DNA of 64,000 nucleotides from Micromonospora sp. C31. Lineage in GTDB: Bacteria; Actinomycetota; Actinomycetes; Mycobacteriales; Micromonosporaceae. Both the position numbers and the translations under genes were made by a program. Shown one piece after another: positions 1-8,080 of the stretch; the first letter of the stretch is position 1, and every line of letters begins with the position of its first letter. The stretch lies in the NCBI RefSeq assembly GCF_018070575.1, contig NZ_JAGPXN010000025.1:1-64000 (forward strand). The letters are read 5' to 3'. Below the pieces are notes generated by a model, which saw nothing but the letters and a program-made list of their open reading frames with translations, searched no databases and had not been told where the DNA came from.

Positions 1-203
1 TACGCTGTGGCCCACGGCCATCGCGCGATCTTCGGTTGTCCTCACAAACCATCGATGATCAACGCGGTGGCCGTCCTCATGCCCACGCCACGCCCAACGC
101 CGAAGCCAAGTGACGTTGGAGTACTAAGCGTTGTTTTCGGTCCGGAAACTACGGGCAGCCCTTCCAGCAGCCGGACGGGTCAATGATCCCGGGCAGGTCG
201 ACT
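1..203. other. No gene recognised at the window edge
   Basis: No reading frame with convincing composition or ribosome binding site was seen here. The stretch is GC-rich and may be the 3' part of a leftward transcription unit that starts near position 532. Confidence 0.4.
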
Positions 204-371
204 TCAACGAACCCGCGCCAGCCGACTGCCGAGCTGTTCGCGCAGGCCTTCCTCGCGTTGGCACGTTTGCCGGAGCCGCGTCCCGAACCACCCCTCACGT
301 AAAGACTCCTGGCGATACCACGTGTCCGCCGGACGCGTTGAATTCGCGCGAGGAACATCGCTGCGGCTCAC
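204..371 (-). CDS. Small hypothetical protein, 55 aa
   Basis: A short leftward frame starts at a GTG that shares the GTGA overlap with the stop of the small membrane-protein gene upstream (368-532). The same coupling is used repeatedly elsewhere in this window, and it is the main reason to believe the frame. The product is arginine-rich and has no recognisable domain. The frame also lies antisense to sequence with no other gene. It could be spurious; codon use is only moderately GC-biased at third positions. Confidence 0.33.
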   Translation of the reverse strand: MSRSDVPRANSTRPADTWYRQESLREGWFGTRLRQTCQREEGLREQLGSRLARVR

Positions 372-532
372 CGGCGCAGCACTTCGGCGGCCGCGGCGAG
401 CACCGCAGCCGCCGTTCCGATTCCCACCGCCCAAGCCGGGCTGTGCGCGGCGGCCAGTCCCGCTCCGCCGGCCACACCGATAACCGCTGCCAGCCGCTGC
501 CACCGGCGCGGCGACCGCTCACGCCCCGACAT
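368..532 (-). CDS. Small membrane protein, 54 aa
   Basis: The ATG start is preceded by a good GGGAGA ribosome binding site at about 7 nt. The protein has a basic N terminus (SGRERSPRRWQR) and then about 40 alanine/glycine/valine-rich residues forming one or two membrane helices, ending in LRR. Such basic single- or double-pass proteins are common on actinobacterial conjugative elements, where some act in plasmid spread; that role is an inference here. Its stop overlaps the GTG of the next small frame, so the two may be co-translated. Confidence 0.55.
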   Translation of the reverse strand: MSGRERSPRRWQRLAAVIGVAGGAGLAAAHSPAWAVGIGTAAAVLAAAAEVLRR

Positions 533-691
533 GCTCTCCCTACTCACGCCCGCCTCTGTCCTTCCGACGTCACGCCGCCCCGGATGAGCAGCGACGTCCT
601 CAGCAGATCAGAGGGCCAGCGGGGGAACCTGGCAGAGCTCACGGGGCTCCAATGTGCCATGGAGCCCGTCACAGCCGGGTACGGTCTGCTG

Positions 692-1843
692 ATGCCACGC
701 AAGACCACCAGCCCCGCCGACGAGAACCTGTTGGCGGCTGCCCGAGCTCGGGGCGTCGTTGTCACTGGCACCCAGCTTGAGCGTTGGCGCGGTGAAGGGC
801 TGCTGCCGCGCAACGCGACCCGCTCGCTCGGTCGCGGCCGCGGCAGCACGTCGACCGCCCCATCTGGTGCGCTGGACCTAGTGGTGTGGCTGGGCCGGCA
901 TGCCCGGCCCGGCCGGCGCCCTCATGACCTTGCCCTGCACGCCTTCGGCGAAGAGCTCGCCGTGCCCGAGCACACGGCGCGGGCGGCGTGGCGCGCCGCC
1001 GTCGAACGGGTCGTACTTCCCGGCGAATACGACGCGCCCGGGCCCCCCGCCAACTCCAGCGACCGCTCCGACTGGGCATGGGACGTGGCTGAGCGCGCGG
1101 CCGCCAACGCTCACTCAGTCGTGCTACCGCGGCGGATGCGCCGCATCGACGAGCGGATCACCGCTGCGGGCGTGTCGTGGGCGCCGCCCGAGCTTGCCCA
1201 GTTCGACCGAGGGCCCAGCAGTGGCGAACCGGTCACCGCCAAGGAGTTCGCCACGTTCACCGTGGCCGGCGTACTCGCAGGCGCTCCCGAACTGTCCGGA
1301 CCGGCGATGGCTCCGCACGTGCGCGCCCTGCTGCCGGCCGGCGCGATCAGCCCGATCGCATCGTGGCTGGAGTACCCGGACGGGCCAGGCCGTGATCCGG
1401 CGGAGATCAACGACGGGGCTGGGACCAGCCTGCTGCCGGCTGGTGACGTCCGTGAGGACCTGCTGCGCGTCATCGACGGGGCGACACCCGAGCAACTGCG
1501 CGTCGCGTGGCACGCTGCGGCTGACATGCGCGACTGGGCGCTGGCCCAGTGCACCGCCGTCGAAGCCGAACTCGACAGCGGCGACCTTGGCGACGCGACG
1601 CTGACCTGGATGATGGGCGCTGTTCTCGGCCTGCCGCGACTACTCGTCCGCGACGTGCTGCGCGATCGCCGCCCCTCCACCGGCACCCGGGTCAGCACGG
1701 CGATCATGCTGCTGCTCATCAGCGACGGTTTGCACCGGCTGCGTGTGTTGGTGCCGGACGGGCAGTTCGAGCTGTTGCCCCAGATCGTACCGCCCTTCCT
1801 GCATGCGCTCGCCGGCGTGACCACCTCCGCCGGGCCGTCGTGA
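692..1843 (+). CDS. Hypothetical protein with MerR-like N-terminal HTH, 383 aa
   Basis: The ATG at 692 is chosen because the composition becomes protein-like there; the frame stays open upstream to about 131 but reads as arginine- and proline-rich noise, and an in-frame ATG at 659 is possible. Residues about 15-45 (GVVVTGTQLERWRGEGLLP) look like the helix-turn-helix start of a MerR-type winged helix, where the LxRWxxEGLLP element recognises DNA. The remaining 300 residues are helical and unassigned. The gene is monocistronic and points away from the small membrane genes at 204-532, so the gap 533-691 should hold divergent promoters. A DNA-binding regulator is the best guess. Confidence 0.6.
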   Translation: MPRKTTSPADENLLAAARARGVVVTGTQLERWRGEGLLPRNATRSLGRGRGSTSTAPSGALDLVVWLGRHARPGRRPHDLALHAFGEELAVPEHTARAAWRAAVERVVLPGEYDAPGPPANSSDRSDWAWDVAERAAANAHSVVLPRRMRRIDERITAAGVSWAPPELAQFDRGPSSGEPVTAKEFATFTVAGVLAGAPELSGPAMAPHVRALLPAGAISPIASWLEYPDGPGRDPAEINDGAGTSLLPAGDVREDLLRVIDGATPEQLRVAWHAAADMRDWALAQCTAVEAELDSGDLGDATLTWMMGAVLGLPRLLVRDVLRDRRPSTGTRVSTAIMLLLISDGLHRLRVLVPDGQFELLPQIVPPFLHALAGVTTSAGPS

Positions 1844-2084
1844 TCTCCCGGCCCTGCGTCGGCGCGACTCGGCAACTCGTCGCCCCGGTCTACGAGTTGC
1901 CGAGCGGATTTGGTGGATGTCGACCAGGGCGTCATCCGCAGTTGCCGAAACATCGCGGGACCTGTCCGGGCGTTGCCGTGCCCGGCACGCCACGGAGTTA
2001 GGTGCCGGACGACTCCCCAACCCGGCCCGGGTTCTCGGCTGTGGACGTCTCGCCCGCCGGATCCCGCGTCAGGGCCGCGACCCG

Positions 2085-2381
2085 TTACCGCAACTGTGTC
2101 GTAAGACCAGTATCCCGAACCAGGATCGCGATGCCGAAGCCGATCATCGCCACCTCGACGCCGATGGCCGCTGCGCCGAGCAGCAGGGTGACGGCGGTGT
2201 CGGTGGTGTTGGTGGTGCGGACGGCGGCGATGGTCAGGGTGCGCGCCGCAGCGGCTTCCTGCCGCACCACCGCGAGTTCGGGGACACTTGGTCCAGAGCT
2301 CGGCGGCCGCCTGTCGGCTAAGGAGCCGTCAGAACGGCACGCTGAGCTGCTCGATTGCCGTACGAGCCCACTCCTGAGCAC
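2085..2381 (-). CDS. Possible small membrane protein
   Basis: The C-terminal half reads as a two-helix membrane hairpin: a hydrophobic stretch begins at VTLLLGAAAIGVEVAMIGFG and ends at AILVRDTG, after an Ala/Arg-rich helix. The upstream part is serine- and arginine-rich and may be non-coding. An in-frame GTG at 2270 would remove it and also remove the 53-bp overlap with the gene that ends at 2329. No convincing ribosome binding site marks either start. Downstream, 1844-2084 holds no gene. Confidence 0.37.
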   Translation of the reverse strand: MLRSGLVRQSSSSACRSDGSLADRRPPSSGPSVPELAVVRQEAAAARTLTIAAVRTTNTTDTAVTLLLGAAAIGVEVAMIGFGIAILVRDTGLTTQLR

Positions 2382-2751
2382 CTGCCGTACTGCCAGCCAC
2401 CACGCCCATAGCCACTGGAGCGAGAAAGCCCTTCAACGCGTTGACGGCACGACGGACCTTTCCCCGGTCAGGTTCAGTCTGCGCAGCCTCGACAAAGACA
2501 TCAGCAGCGGCCACCCGCGCCTCGCGGAGATCATCTTCACTCAAGCCAACGGCGGCCAGCTTCTCTACCGTGTCTGCCACCGCTTTGGCGATGAGCTCGA
2601 ACCCCGGAGCGACCTGCTCTGTATGGCTGCGCGCTTGGCTGACGGTGTTGTTCCCCCAAGCCAACTGCGTCCTGTCCACGTTGCCGTGGATGACCGGGCC
2701 ATAGTGGTTGATGGTCGTACCGAACCCTGCATGCGACGTGGCGTCCTGCAT
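2329..2751 (-). CDS. Hypothetical protein with Asn/Gly-rich beta motif, 140 aa
   Basis: The ATG at 2751 follows GGTGAG at about 4 nt. The N terminus (residues about 8-35) is polar and beta-prone, with short segments NHYGPVIHGNV and AWGNNTVSQ. The rest is helical, with an acidic alanine-rich middle and a small hydrophobic helix (FLAPVAMGVVAGS) near the C terminus. Similar Asn/Gly motifs (NYGPV, GNV) occur at the N termini of actinobacterial proteins of unknown function and resemble amyloid-type signalling sequences, but this assignment is a visual impression. The frame runs on upstream into a broken membrane-protein gene, so this could be the second half of one damaged gene. Confidence 0.6.
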   Translation of the reverse strand: MQDATSHAGFGTTINHYGPVIHGNVDRTQLAWGNNTVSQARSHTEQVAPGFELIAKAVADTVEKLAAVGLSEDDLREARVAAADVFVEAAQTEPDRGKVRRAVNALKGFLAPVAMGVVAGSTAGAQEWARTAIEQLSVPF

Positions 2752-3076
2752 TCTCACCGTGCCTTCATCATCCCCGCGGCGGGCCTGCGCAAAGAGTACG
2801 ACTGGCGGTCGACACCGCTGACCGTCGCAGTAACGGCCTTCCGGACGGGTCGACCCAGTGGACGAGGCCCCAGGGAGCTTGCCAGCGACCACCACGCGGA
2901 TCAGCGCGCCGAGGATCGAAGCCAATTGCTTGGAGAAGTGGTAGGAAAAGGTCAGAGCCCCGGTGACCAGCGCTAACGCGAGGCCGATCTTGATGATCTC
3001 CGCCGGATTTTGGGCAGCATCGGCTATCTGGCCATTAGCCGAAAATTGCCGTAAAGAGCCTCTCCGGCGGGCTCAT
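2752..3076 (-). pseudogene. Broken small membrane-protein gene
   Basis: An ATG at 3076 lies 9 nt behind GGGAGGGG and encodes MSPPERLFTAIFG before a TAA at 3037-3035. Shifting frame by one base gives a convincing continuation without its own start codon: NGQIADAAQNPAEI, then a membrane segment (IKIGLALALVTGALTFSYHF) and SKQLASILGALIRVVVAG. This second frame is the one used by the gene at 2329-2751. A single frameshift, real or a sequence error, would explain both pieces. Around 2880-2752 the proper frame is unclear. Short dyads (GGCTA/TAGCC and GAGCC/GGCTC) lie between 3020 and 3075. Confidence 0.4.
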
Positions 3077-3236
3077 CCCTAGTAGCCCCTCCCAGGTCCG
3101 ACTGCCGAGAACGCTCTTAGGGTACCCGAAGACCGCGAGCAACCGGCGCCTCGCATCACAACCGCAGACACCAGTTGCACACGCAGCGACTCCGCAGGGA
3201 AGTGTTCCTCAAGAAGAATCATTACAGCGTCAGGGT

Positions 3237-3535
3237 TCACTCGCCGTAGAGCACGGCCAGGCGGTGGGCGGGGAGAGCGGTCGAGGCTGCCGCGGTTGCG
3301 GTCGTACCGGCGGGTGGTGCGGGGTCGGCGTGGCCGAGGAGGTCCTTGACGTCGCGTAGCGGGGCGCCGTCGTCGAGGGCGGCGGTGGCGGCGGCGTGGC
3401 GCAGGCTGTGCGGGGAGATCTGGTTTGGCGGCCGGCAGTCCGGCGAGGTGGGCGAGCCGGCGCACCACGGCGAAGATGCCCGCCTGGGTAAGCGGCTTGC
3501 CGCCCCGGGTGCTGAACACCGGGCCGTCGACACAA
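3237..3535 (-). pseudogene. Decayed tyrosine recombinase (integrase), C-terminal half
   Basis: Three frames together spell the catalytic domain of a XerC/D-type tyrosine recombinase. Frame one gives GPVFSTRGGKPLTQAG; frame two gives the HxLRH box and flanks (SPHSLRHAAAT, then LRDVKDLLGHAD); frame one returns for the active-site region (TTRRYDRNRGSLDRSP, with the nucleophilic Tyr); a third shift gives the tail HRLAVLYGE. Shifts lie near 3422, 3325 and 3272. No N-terminal core-binding domain or first catalytic Arg is recognisable upstream, so the gene is both truncated and frameshifted. In an integrative element this would be the integrase, so the element would no longer integrate through it. 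Confidence 0.75.
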
Positions 3536-3847
3536 GCCCCGACCCCGTCGTCCACCACGCTGGACCAGGCGCCCGAGTCCGGGGAAGCCTCGCTGATCCG
3601 GTCCACCATCTGAGACGACAGAGGGTTGATCCTGCTAGAGGCAGAGGGTGCGCATCCGAGATCGAACCAGCCGAGCGGAGAAGCGCGCCGATGCGGTGCT
3701 GCACATCCTGACCGGCGTCCGCTCGGCGCCCACACCGATCGCGGCACCCGCAATTGGGGGCGACGTGGCCGCTCGGTGGATCCTCACGCGCAGCCAGTTT
3801 GCGTGCCTCGTCGGCCGAAACAGCCCGCGCCTATCGACGCGCCTAGG

Positions 3848-5338
3848 TCAGCGGGTTCGGTTGGCCAGGTAGAACAGGTAGGCGGCGTTGCGGCGGCGGT
3901 TCGCTCTGTCGGCGAAGTATGGGACGAGTCCGCCAGCGGCACCGAGGACGCCGGAGGCGATGGCGGGGAGGCCGCCGGCGGCGCCGAGCGCGATGGCTCC
4001 GAGTCCTGTGAGGGCAGGGGCAATGACCTTCCAGCGGCGTTCGGTGCGGACGGTGCGTTGGAGTTGCCGGCTGGCGTGGGCTAGGTCTTCACCGAGGCCT
4101 GTGAGGGCGTCGGCGCCGGTGCCGAGGTCACGGGCGCCACGGAGAGCGTTGCGGACTTTCTGGCGGAGGTCTTCAACGGCTTCTTCTTCAGCGGCTGCGC
4201 GTGCGAGGGTGGCGGGGTCGGCGGTGGGCAGGATGGGGATGTCGGCCCAGACAGCGGCGTGGATCGGCTGGTCAGGTAGTGCGCCCTTCCGGGCGAGGAG
4301 CCGAGCCTGGAACGGTGAGGTGGTGAGGTAGTCGGCAGTGAAGACCTCGCCGGCGATGAGTCGTTCGTTGGCGCGCCCTAGGTGCCAGCCGACGGCTTTA
4401 TCGAGGTTCTGCTGCTTCCACGGCTCGTAGTCGTGGGCGGGGTCGTAGGTGCCGAGCAGGCGGGATGTGAAGGTGCCTCTGCCGTGGGGGTCTTCGTCGA
4501 AGACTGTACGCCGGGAGAGGAGCCACATCTGCCGTGAGTCGAGGTCGTCAATCGCGCTGATGAACATGGCTTCTCGGGCGGTCGGGCCTTCGACGATGAG
4601 TTGGCTGCGAATCCAGTCGGTGAGATCGCGGCGTTGCAGATCGCGTTGGGTCATCGCGTTGACGGCGTCGACCCGCGCGGCGATGCCGAGCGCTTCGGGG
4701 ACGGGGACGATGACGCCGGCCTCGATGAGCGGGCGAAGGCGACGCTGTTCGGCGATGGCCTCGTGGATCGCGTCGTCGTCCCGGTCGTCAATGAGGGCGG
4801 CGAAGACGCGGTCGGGGACGCAGACATGATCGGCGAACAGAAGCGTCTGTCCGAGGAGGCGGTCGGCGTCGACCTCGTCGTTCCACAGGATGGTCGGCCG
4901 GTGGTCGGGCTCAAGGTTGAGGTCGGTCAGGGCTTGAGCAACGGCGACGGCGATACCGGCGGCGCCGTCGGTGAGGGCGTCGCGGTCGTGTTCGGTGTGA
5001 TCGAAGACCTCGAAGCGGTGTTTGCCGAGGACGGGCAACGGTTGCGTGCTGAGCCTGGGCACGTTGAGGAGGGCCTGGACGGCCGGGTCGACGTAGATCG
5101 GGCGGGTATGGGGTCGTCCGATCGGCAGGACGAAGGGGACCCCGGCGGCCGGTTGGTGCAGGGCGTCGCGGGCCATGATGGTGGTCGGTGACAGCCAGAC
5201 GCGGTCTTCGTCGTCAGGGTGGCCGATCGGCTGACCAGGTGTGGACGCTGGGTGGTGCAGTCCGTGGCAGGCCTTGTATTTACGCGGTTCACCGCACCAG
5301 CACCGGTCATTGCGGCCGAAGTTCGCCAATGGATCCAT
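3848..5338 (-). CDS. SEC-C zinc-motif protein with C-terminal membrane anchor, 496 aa
   Basis: Residues 8-26 form a SEC-C motif (CWCGEPRKYKACHG; ligands C, C, C and H), the zinc module at the end of SecA and at the ends of many accessory proteins. The middle, about 350 residues, is acidic and helical with no domain I can name; it includes an aspartate-rich segment near residue 200 (DDRDDDAIHE). The last 70 residues contain two glycine-rich hydrophobic helices (ALTGLGAIALGAAGGLPAIA and GVLGAAGGLVPYF), so the protein is probably tail-anchored with its bulk in the cytoplasm. It is transcribed divergently from parA. The gene is alone on its strand here; a defence or stress function is possible but unsupported. 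Confidence 0.8.
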   Translation of the reverse strand: MDPLANFGRNDRCWCGEPRKYKACHGLHHPASTPGQPIGHPDDEDRVWLSPTTIMARDALHQPAAGVPFVLPIGRPHTRPIYVDPAVQALLNVPRLSTQPLPVLGKHRFEVFDHTEHDRDALTDGAAGIAVAVAQALTDLNLEPDHRPTILWNDEVDADRLLGQTLLFADHVCVPDRVFAALIDDRDDDAIHEAIAEQRRLRPLIEAGVIVPVPEALGIAARVDAVNAMTQRDLQRRDLTDWIRSQLIVEGPTAREAMFISAIDDLDSRQMWLLSRRTVFDEDPHGRGTFTSRLLGTYDPAHDYEPWKQQNLDKAVGWHLGRANERLIAGEVFTADYLTTSPFQARLLARKGALPDQPIHAAVWADIPILPTADPATLARAAAEEEAVEDLRQKVRNALRGARDLGTGADALTGLGEDLAHASRQLQRTVRTERRWKVIAPALTGLGAIALGAAGGLPAIASGVLGAAGGLVPYFADRANRRRNAAYLFYLANRTR

Positions 5339-5374
5339 CGCGGTTCAGTGTGGCATCTGCGGTCAAGTTCACTG

Positions 5375-5442
5375 GGTTAACCGAACGGTGGGCTGCCCCA
5401 CGCACGCGCGGGGCGCCGGCCGGTTAACCGCGGTTAACCGGC
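5375..5442. promoter_or_regulatory. Candidate parS / ParB operator, GGTTAACC repeats
   Basis: Three copies of GGTTAACC lie upstream of parA (5375-5382, 5422-5429, 5432-5439). The last two form a perfect 24-bp palindrome (5419-5442) with core GGTTAACCGCGGTTAACC. Its 14-bp centre is repeated inside parB at 6990-7003. The motif differs from the chromosomal actinobacterial parS (GTTTCACGTGAAAC). Position and symmetry suggest a partition centromere and/or autoregulatory operator. Confidence 0.6.
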
Positions 5443-5551
5443 ACAGGGCCGAGACCAGGCTTCTAGCCAGGTCAGGCCAGCCCTAGCATTACAGGGCATC
5501 CGAAGTACCGCGGCCACGATCGGCCCGGGAAGCACACGGAACGGAGCCCGC

Positions 5552-6298
5552 ATGACTCAGGTACATGTCGTCGCCAATCAGAAGGGCGGCGTCGGTAAGA
5601 CCACCCTCGCCGTGAACCTGGGGGCAGTGACCTACGACGTTTTGGTCAACCCTGAGCCGATCCTTCGGTCAACCGCTGAGGCTGTCGGCGACCCGGAGAG
5701 CCCGGTGATGGTTGCGTCCACGGACCCCCAAGCATCGTCCGTGTGGTGGTCGAGGCGCGTGGAGCAGCAGGGGGGCGGACTGCCGTTCGACTTCGCCCAG
5801 GTCGACGACCCCCGCGATCTCCGCAAGCTGCGGAACCTGCACTACGAGCACATCTTCGTCGACACGCCGGGCTCGTTGGAGGACGAGCGCATCCTCCAAG
5901 CCGCGCTCGACGAGTGCGATGACGTCCTCGTGCCGATGGTGCCGGAGCCGCTCTGCTACGACCCCACGACTCGAACGATCGAGTCCGTCATCGCGCCGCG
6001 CGGGATTCCGTACCGTGTGGTCGTCAACAGTTGGGATCCGCGAGACGGGCTCCCGGATCTTCAGCAGACGGCGCAGTTCATCCGCCGCAAGGGCTGGCCG
6101 ATGTGCAACACCGTCATCCGGCGGTACAAGCTGCACTCGCGAGCCTCCGCGGAGGGCTTGGTCGTCACGCAGTACCCGAAGAATCGGACGGCCATGGAGG
6201 CGCGCGAGGACTTCTTCCGGCTAGCGCTGGAGATGGGCTATGGCGGGGGAGCTACAGTCCCCTCACAGGCCAGCGCGCCGAACCTCCAGGAGGTCTGA
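5552..6298 (+). CDS. parA: ParA-family partition ATPase, 248 aa
   Basis: The N terminus has the deviant Walker A box KGGVGKTT (residues 11-18) with the signature lysine of ParA/MinD ATPases, followed by a Walker A' region (MVASTDPQAS) and a Walker B-like FVDTPGS. ParA ATPases bind DNA non-specifically when ATP-bound and position plasmid or chromosome copies through ParB-parS complexes. The size fits type Ib/chromosomal-like ParA, without an extra N-terminal DNA-binding domain. The start follows ACGGAG. parB begins 1 nt after its stop, so the two form a classic parAB operon, with palindromic sites upstream. Residues 27-45, between Walker A and A', look like an insertion. Confidence 0.93.
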   Translation: MTQVHVVANQKGGVGKTTLAVNLGAVTYDVLVNPEPILRSTAEAVGDPESPVMVASTDPQASSVWWSRRVEQQGGGLPFDFAQVDDPRDLRKLRNLHYEHIFVDTPGSLEDERILQAALDECDDVLVPMVPEPLCYDPTTRTIESVIAPRGIPYRVVVNSWDPRDGLPDLQQTAQFIRRKGWPMCNTVIRRYKLHSRASAEGLVVTQYPKNRTAMEAREDFFRLALEMGYGGGATVPSQASAPNLQEV

Positions 6299-6299
6299 C

Positions 6300-7205
6300 G
6301 TGGCTGGGAAGCGAGTAAACCTGTCGGACCTCGCCAGCGATCCGGTGCTGCCAGAGGCGCGGGTACCGGCCTTCGCCGAGGCGGCACCACGAACGGCCCG
6401 GGTTCACCAGGTCGCGGCCAACCCACTGAACACCCGGGAACTCGACGCCGACCACGCGAAGATCGAGAGCATCGCCGAGTCGATGCGTACGCACGGGCAA
6501 CTCCAGCCCTGTGCCGTGGTAGCCCGGGAAGCCTTCCTGCGCATCTTTCCGGAGCATGAGGCTGCGATCGGAAAAGCCGCATGGGTACAGGTCACCGGCG
6601 GCAGACGACGCGCGGCGGCGCTCCTGGCGAGCCAACCTACGCTGGACATCGTCGTCAAGAACAACCTGGCGGACAGCAGAGAGGCGTGGGTCAGCGCCAC
6701 GGCCGCCGAGAACCTGGACCGCGAGAACCTGGACCCCATCGAGGAGGCCAAGGCGGTTCAGCTGCTGGCGCAGGAGTGCGGGACAGGGAAGGCAGCAGCG
6801 ATCCGGCTATCCCGCACACCCGCCTGGGTAACTCAGCGGCTCAACCTTCTCAAGCTGGCACCGGAAGTGCAGGCCATGCTGAGGTCTGGAGAGCTCCCTC
6901 TCCGAGAAGTCCGTGATCTTCACCAGCTCCCGCTCGACCAACAGCTCGGGGAACTGCAGCAGCGGCAGCAGCCGGTTGAGTCGCCTGAATTAACCGCGGT
7001 TAACCGTGAGCGCAGTTCCGATGGAGCCTCCTCCGGGGCAGCGAGGACGCGGGCGTCGGCGGTAGCGGCCGCTATCAAACGCCTCGGTGGCACGCCCGAC
7101 AAGATCGCGGAAGCGCTACGAGCAGAGATGACGAGCGAGGATCTTCGAGCCCTGGCAGATCTCCTTCTGCGTCTACCTGCAGCCAGCGAGGATAGGAACC
7201 AGTAG
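6300..7205 (+). CDS. parB: ParB-family centromere-binding protein, 301 aa
   Basis: The start is the GTG at 6300, which has AGGAGGT 6 nt upstream; the frame extends 20 codons further but those overlap parA. Residues about 35-115 form the ParB N-terminal CTPase/nuclease-like domain, with TGGRRRAAALLAS in place of the usual GERR/GHRR box. An HTH follows (TGKAAAIRLSRTPAWVTQRL, residues about 160-180). The C-terminal 60 residues would dimerise. ParB binds parS and recruits ParA. A copy of the upstream palindrome core lies within its coding sequence near residue 235, so ParB might bind inside its own gene. Confidence 0.92.
   Translation: MAGKRVNLSDLASDPVLPEARVPAFAEAAPRTARVHQVAANPLNTRELDADHAKIESIAESMRTHGQLQPCAVVAREAFLRIFPEHEAAIGKAAWVQVTGGRRRAAALLASQPTLDIVVKNNLADSREAWVSATAAENLDRENLDPIEEAKAVQLLAQECGTGKAAAIRLSRTPAWVTQRLNLLKLAPEVQAMLRSGELPLREVRDLHQLPLDQQLGELQQRQQPVESPELTAVNRERSSDGASSGAARTRASAVAAAIKRLGGTPDKIAEALRAEMTSEDLRALADLLLRLPAASEDRNQ
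6990..7006. promoter_or_regulatory. Second parS-like palindrome, inside parB
   Basis: TTAACCGCGGTTAACCG repeats the core of the palindrome upstream of parA. The perfect dyad is 14 bp (6990-7003). It is unusually AT-rich for this coding sequence. Confidence 0.5.
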
Positions 7206-7361
7206 CCCATCTCGCCGTCAAGCGCCACTGACAGTGGCGGGATCCGGGGGGGGCGTTGACCGCCGTCAGGATCCCGCCACGCCGGCTCGGTGCAGGTCTT
7301 ACAGGGCAAACCTGGTCGTCGCCTCATGCCGGAATGAGGCCCAGGCAGGTGCGGCTAATCA

Positions 7362-7577
7362 ATGCGGATAGTACTGCTCGACCCGGCCGGACACGTCCGG
7401 CTACCAAGCAACGACGACGAGATCGTCGACCGCACGGTCTCCCTGGAACCTGCTCGCCGGCGAGGCCAGGACGGCGGGTCACCTTCGACACCGGGATGGC
7501 GCTGCGAGTGCGCGCCGCCGGCCTGCGGGTTGGGCCGAACGACCGGCATTCAGCGTTTGAAGGGGGTGGTGACTTAG
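7362..7577 (+). CDS. Doubtful small ORF, 71 aa
   Basis: The first 35 codons (MRIVLLDPAGHVRLPSNDDE...) have good GC bias at third positions and read like a protein. The later part does not, and a neighbouring frame (VTFDTGMALRVRAAGLRVG) then looks better, so this may be a frameshifted remnant. There is no clear ribosome binding site. Otherwise the 370 bp between parB and the GNAT gene shows nothing I can support. Confidence 0.25.
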   Translation: MRIVLLDPAGHVRLPSNDDEIVDRTVSLEPARRRGQDGGSPSTPGWRCECAPPACGLGRTTGIQRLKGVVT

Positions 7578-8080
7578 AGTCCAGGCGCGGCGAAATGTGG
7601 ACAGGTGCCGCGCTGGTGGTAGCCGCCAGGAACATCAGCGCCCACGGCTTCCCAGAACGGCCGCGAGCTGCGGAAGTGGCCGCCGAGGGTGTGCCATGAC
7701 AGGCCGGGGTGCTCGGCCCGGAGCGCGGCAAGGCCGGCGCTGGCCAGGCCGTGTCGCTGGTACTGGGGGTGGGTGTAGGGCTGTTCCACCCAGCCAATTT
7801 GGCAGCGGCAGCAGATTCGGTAGTCGACGGCGAACGCGAAGTCGCCGTGAAGGTTGGCGGCACGGGTGCGCCATCCGTGCCGTTCGGCGGAGATGGTGTC
7901 CTGCCAGGGCGTTGTCAGGACCGGGACAACGGGCCAGCCGGTTCGGCGGCCCCACCGTCCCCGGGTGACCCACACGACCAGTTCGCGCCAGGGCTCGCGC
8001 CCGGACACCCGGCCCACCGTGCCGACCTGCGCCATGAGCTGACGCACCGCCTCGGTCAGCGAGGCGTCGTCCTCGCTCAC
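7574..8080 (-). CDS. GNAT-like acetyltransferase, 168 aa
   Basis: The start is a GTG at 8080 that overlaps the stop of the upstream gene as GTGA, implying coupled translation. The C-terminal half has the GNAT pattern: a beta strand (CQIGWVEQPYTHPQYQRHG), then the acetyl-CoA loop position (QYQRHGLASAGLAALRAEHP) and a terminal strand-helix (SSRPFWEAVGADV). The glycine pattern of the loop is weak, so substrate and even activity are uncertain. Pairing with a ParB/Srx-like protein suggests a two-gene unit acting on nucleic acid or protein, but this is inference. Confidence 0.7.
   Translation of the reverse strand: MSEDDASLTEAVRQLMAQVGTVGRVSGREPWRELVVWVTRGRWGRRTGWPVVPVLTTPWQDTISAERHGWRTRAANLHGDFAFAVDYRICCRCQIGWVEQPYTHPQYQRHGLASAGLAALRAEHPGLSWHTLGGHFRSSRPFWEAVGADVPGGYHQRGTCPHFAAPGL

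Noticed and set aside
131..691. Extension of the MerR-like gene to position 131
   Set aside because: The extra 187 residues are Arg/Pro-rich noise and run antisense to a more convincing small membrane-protein gene.
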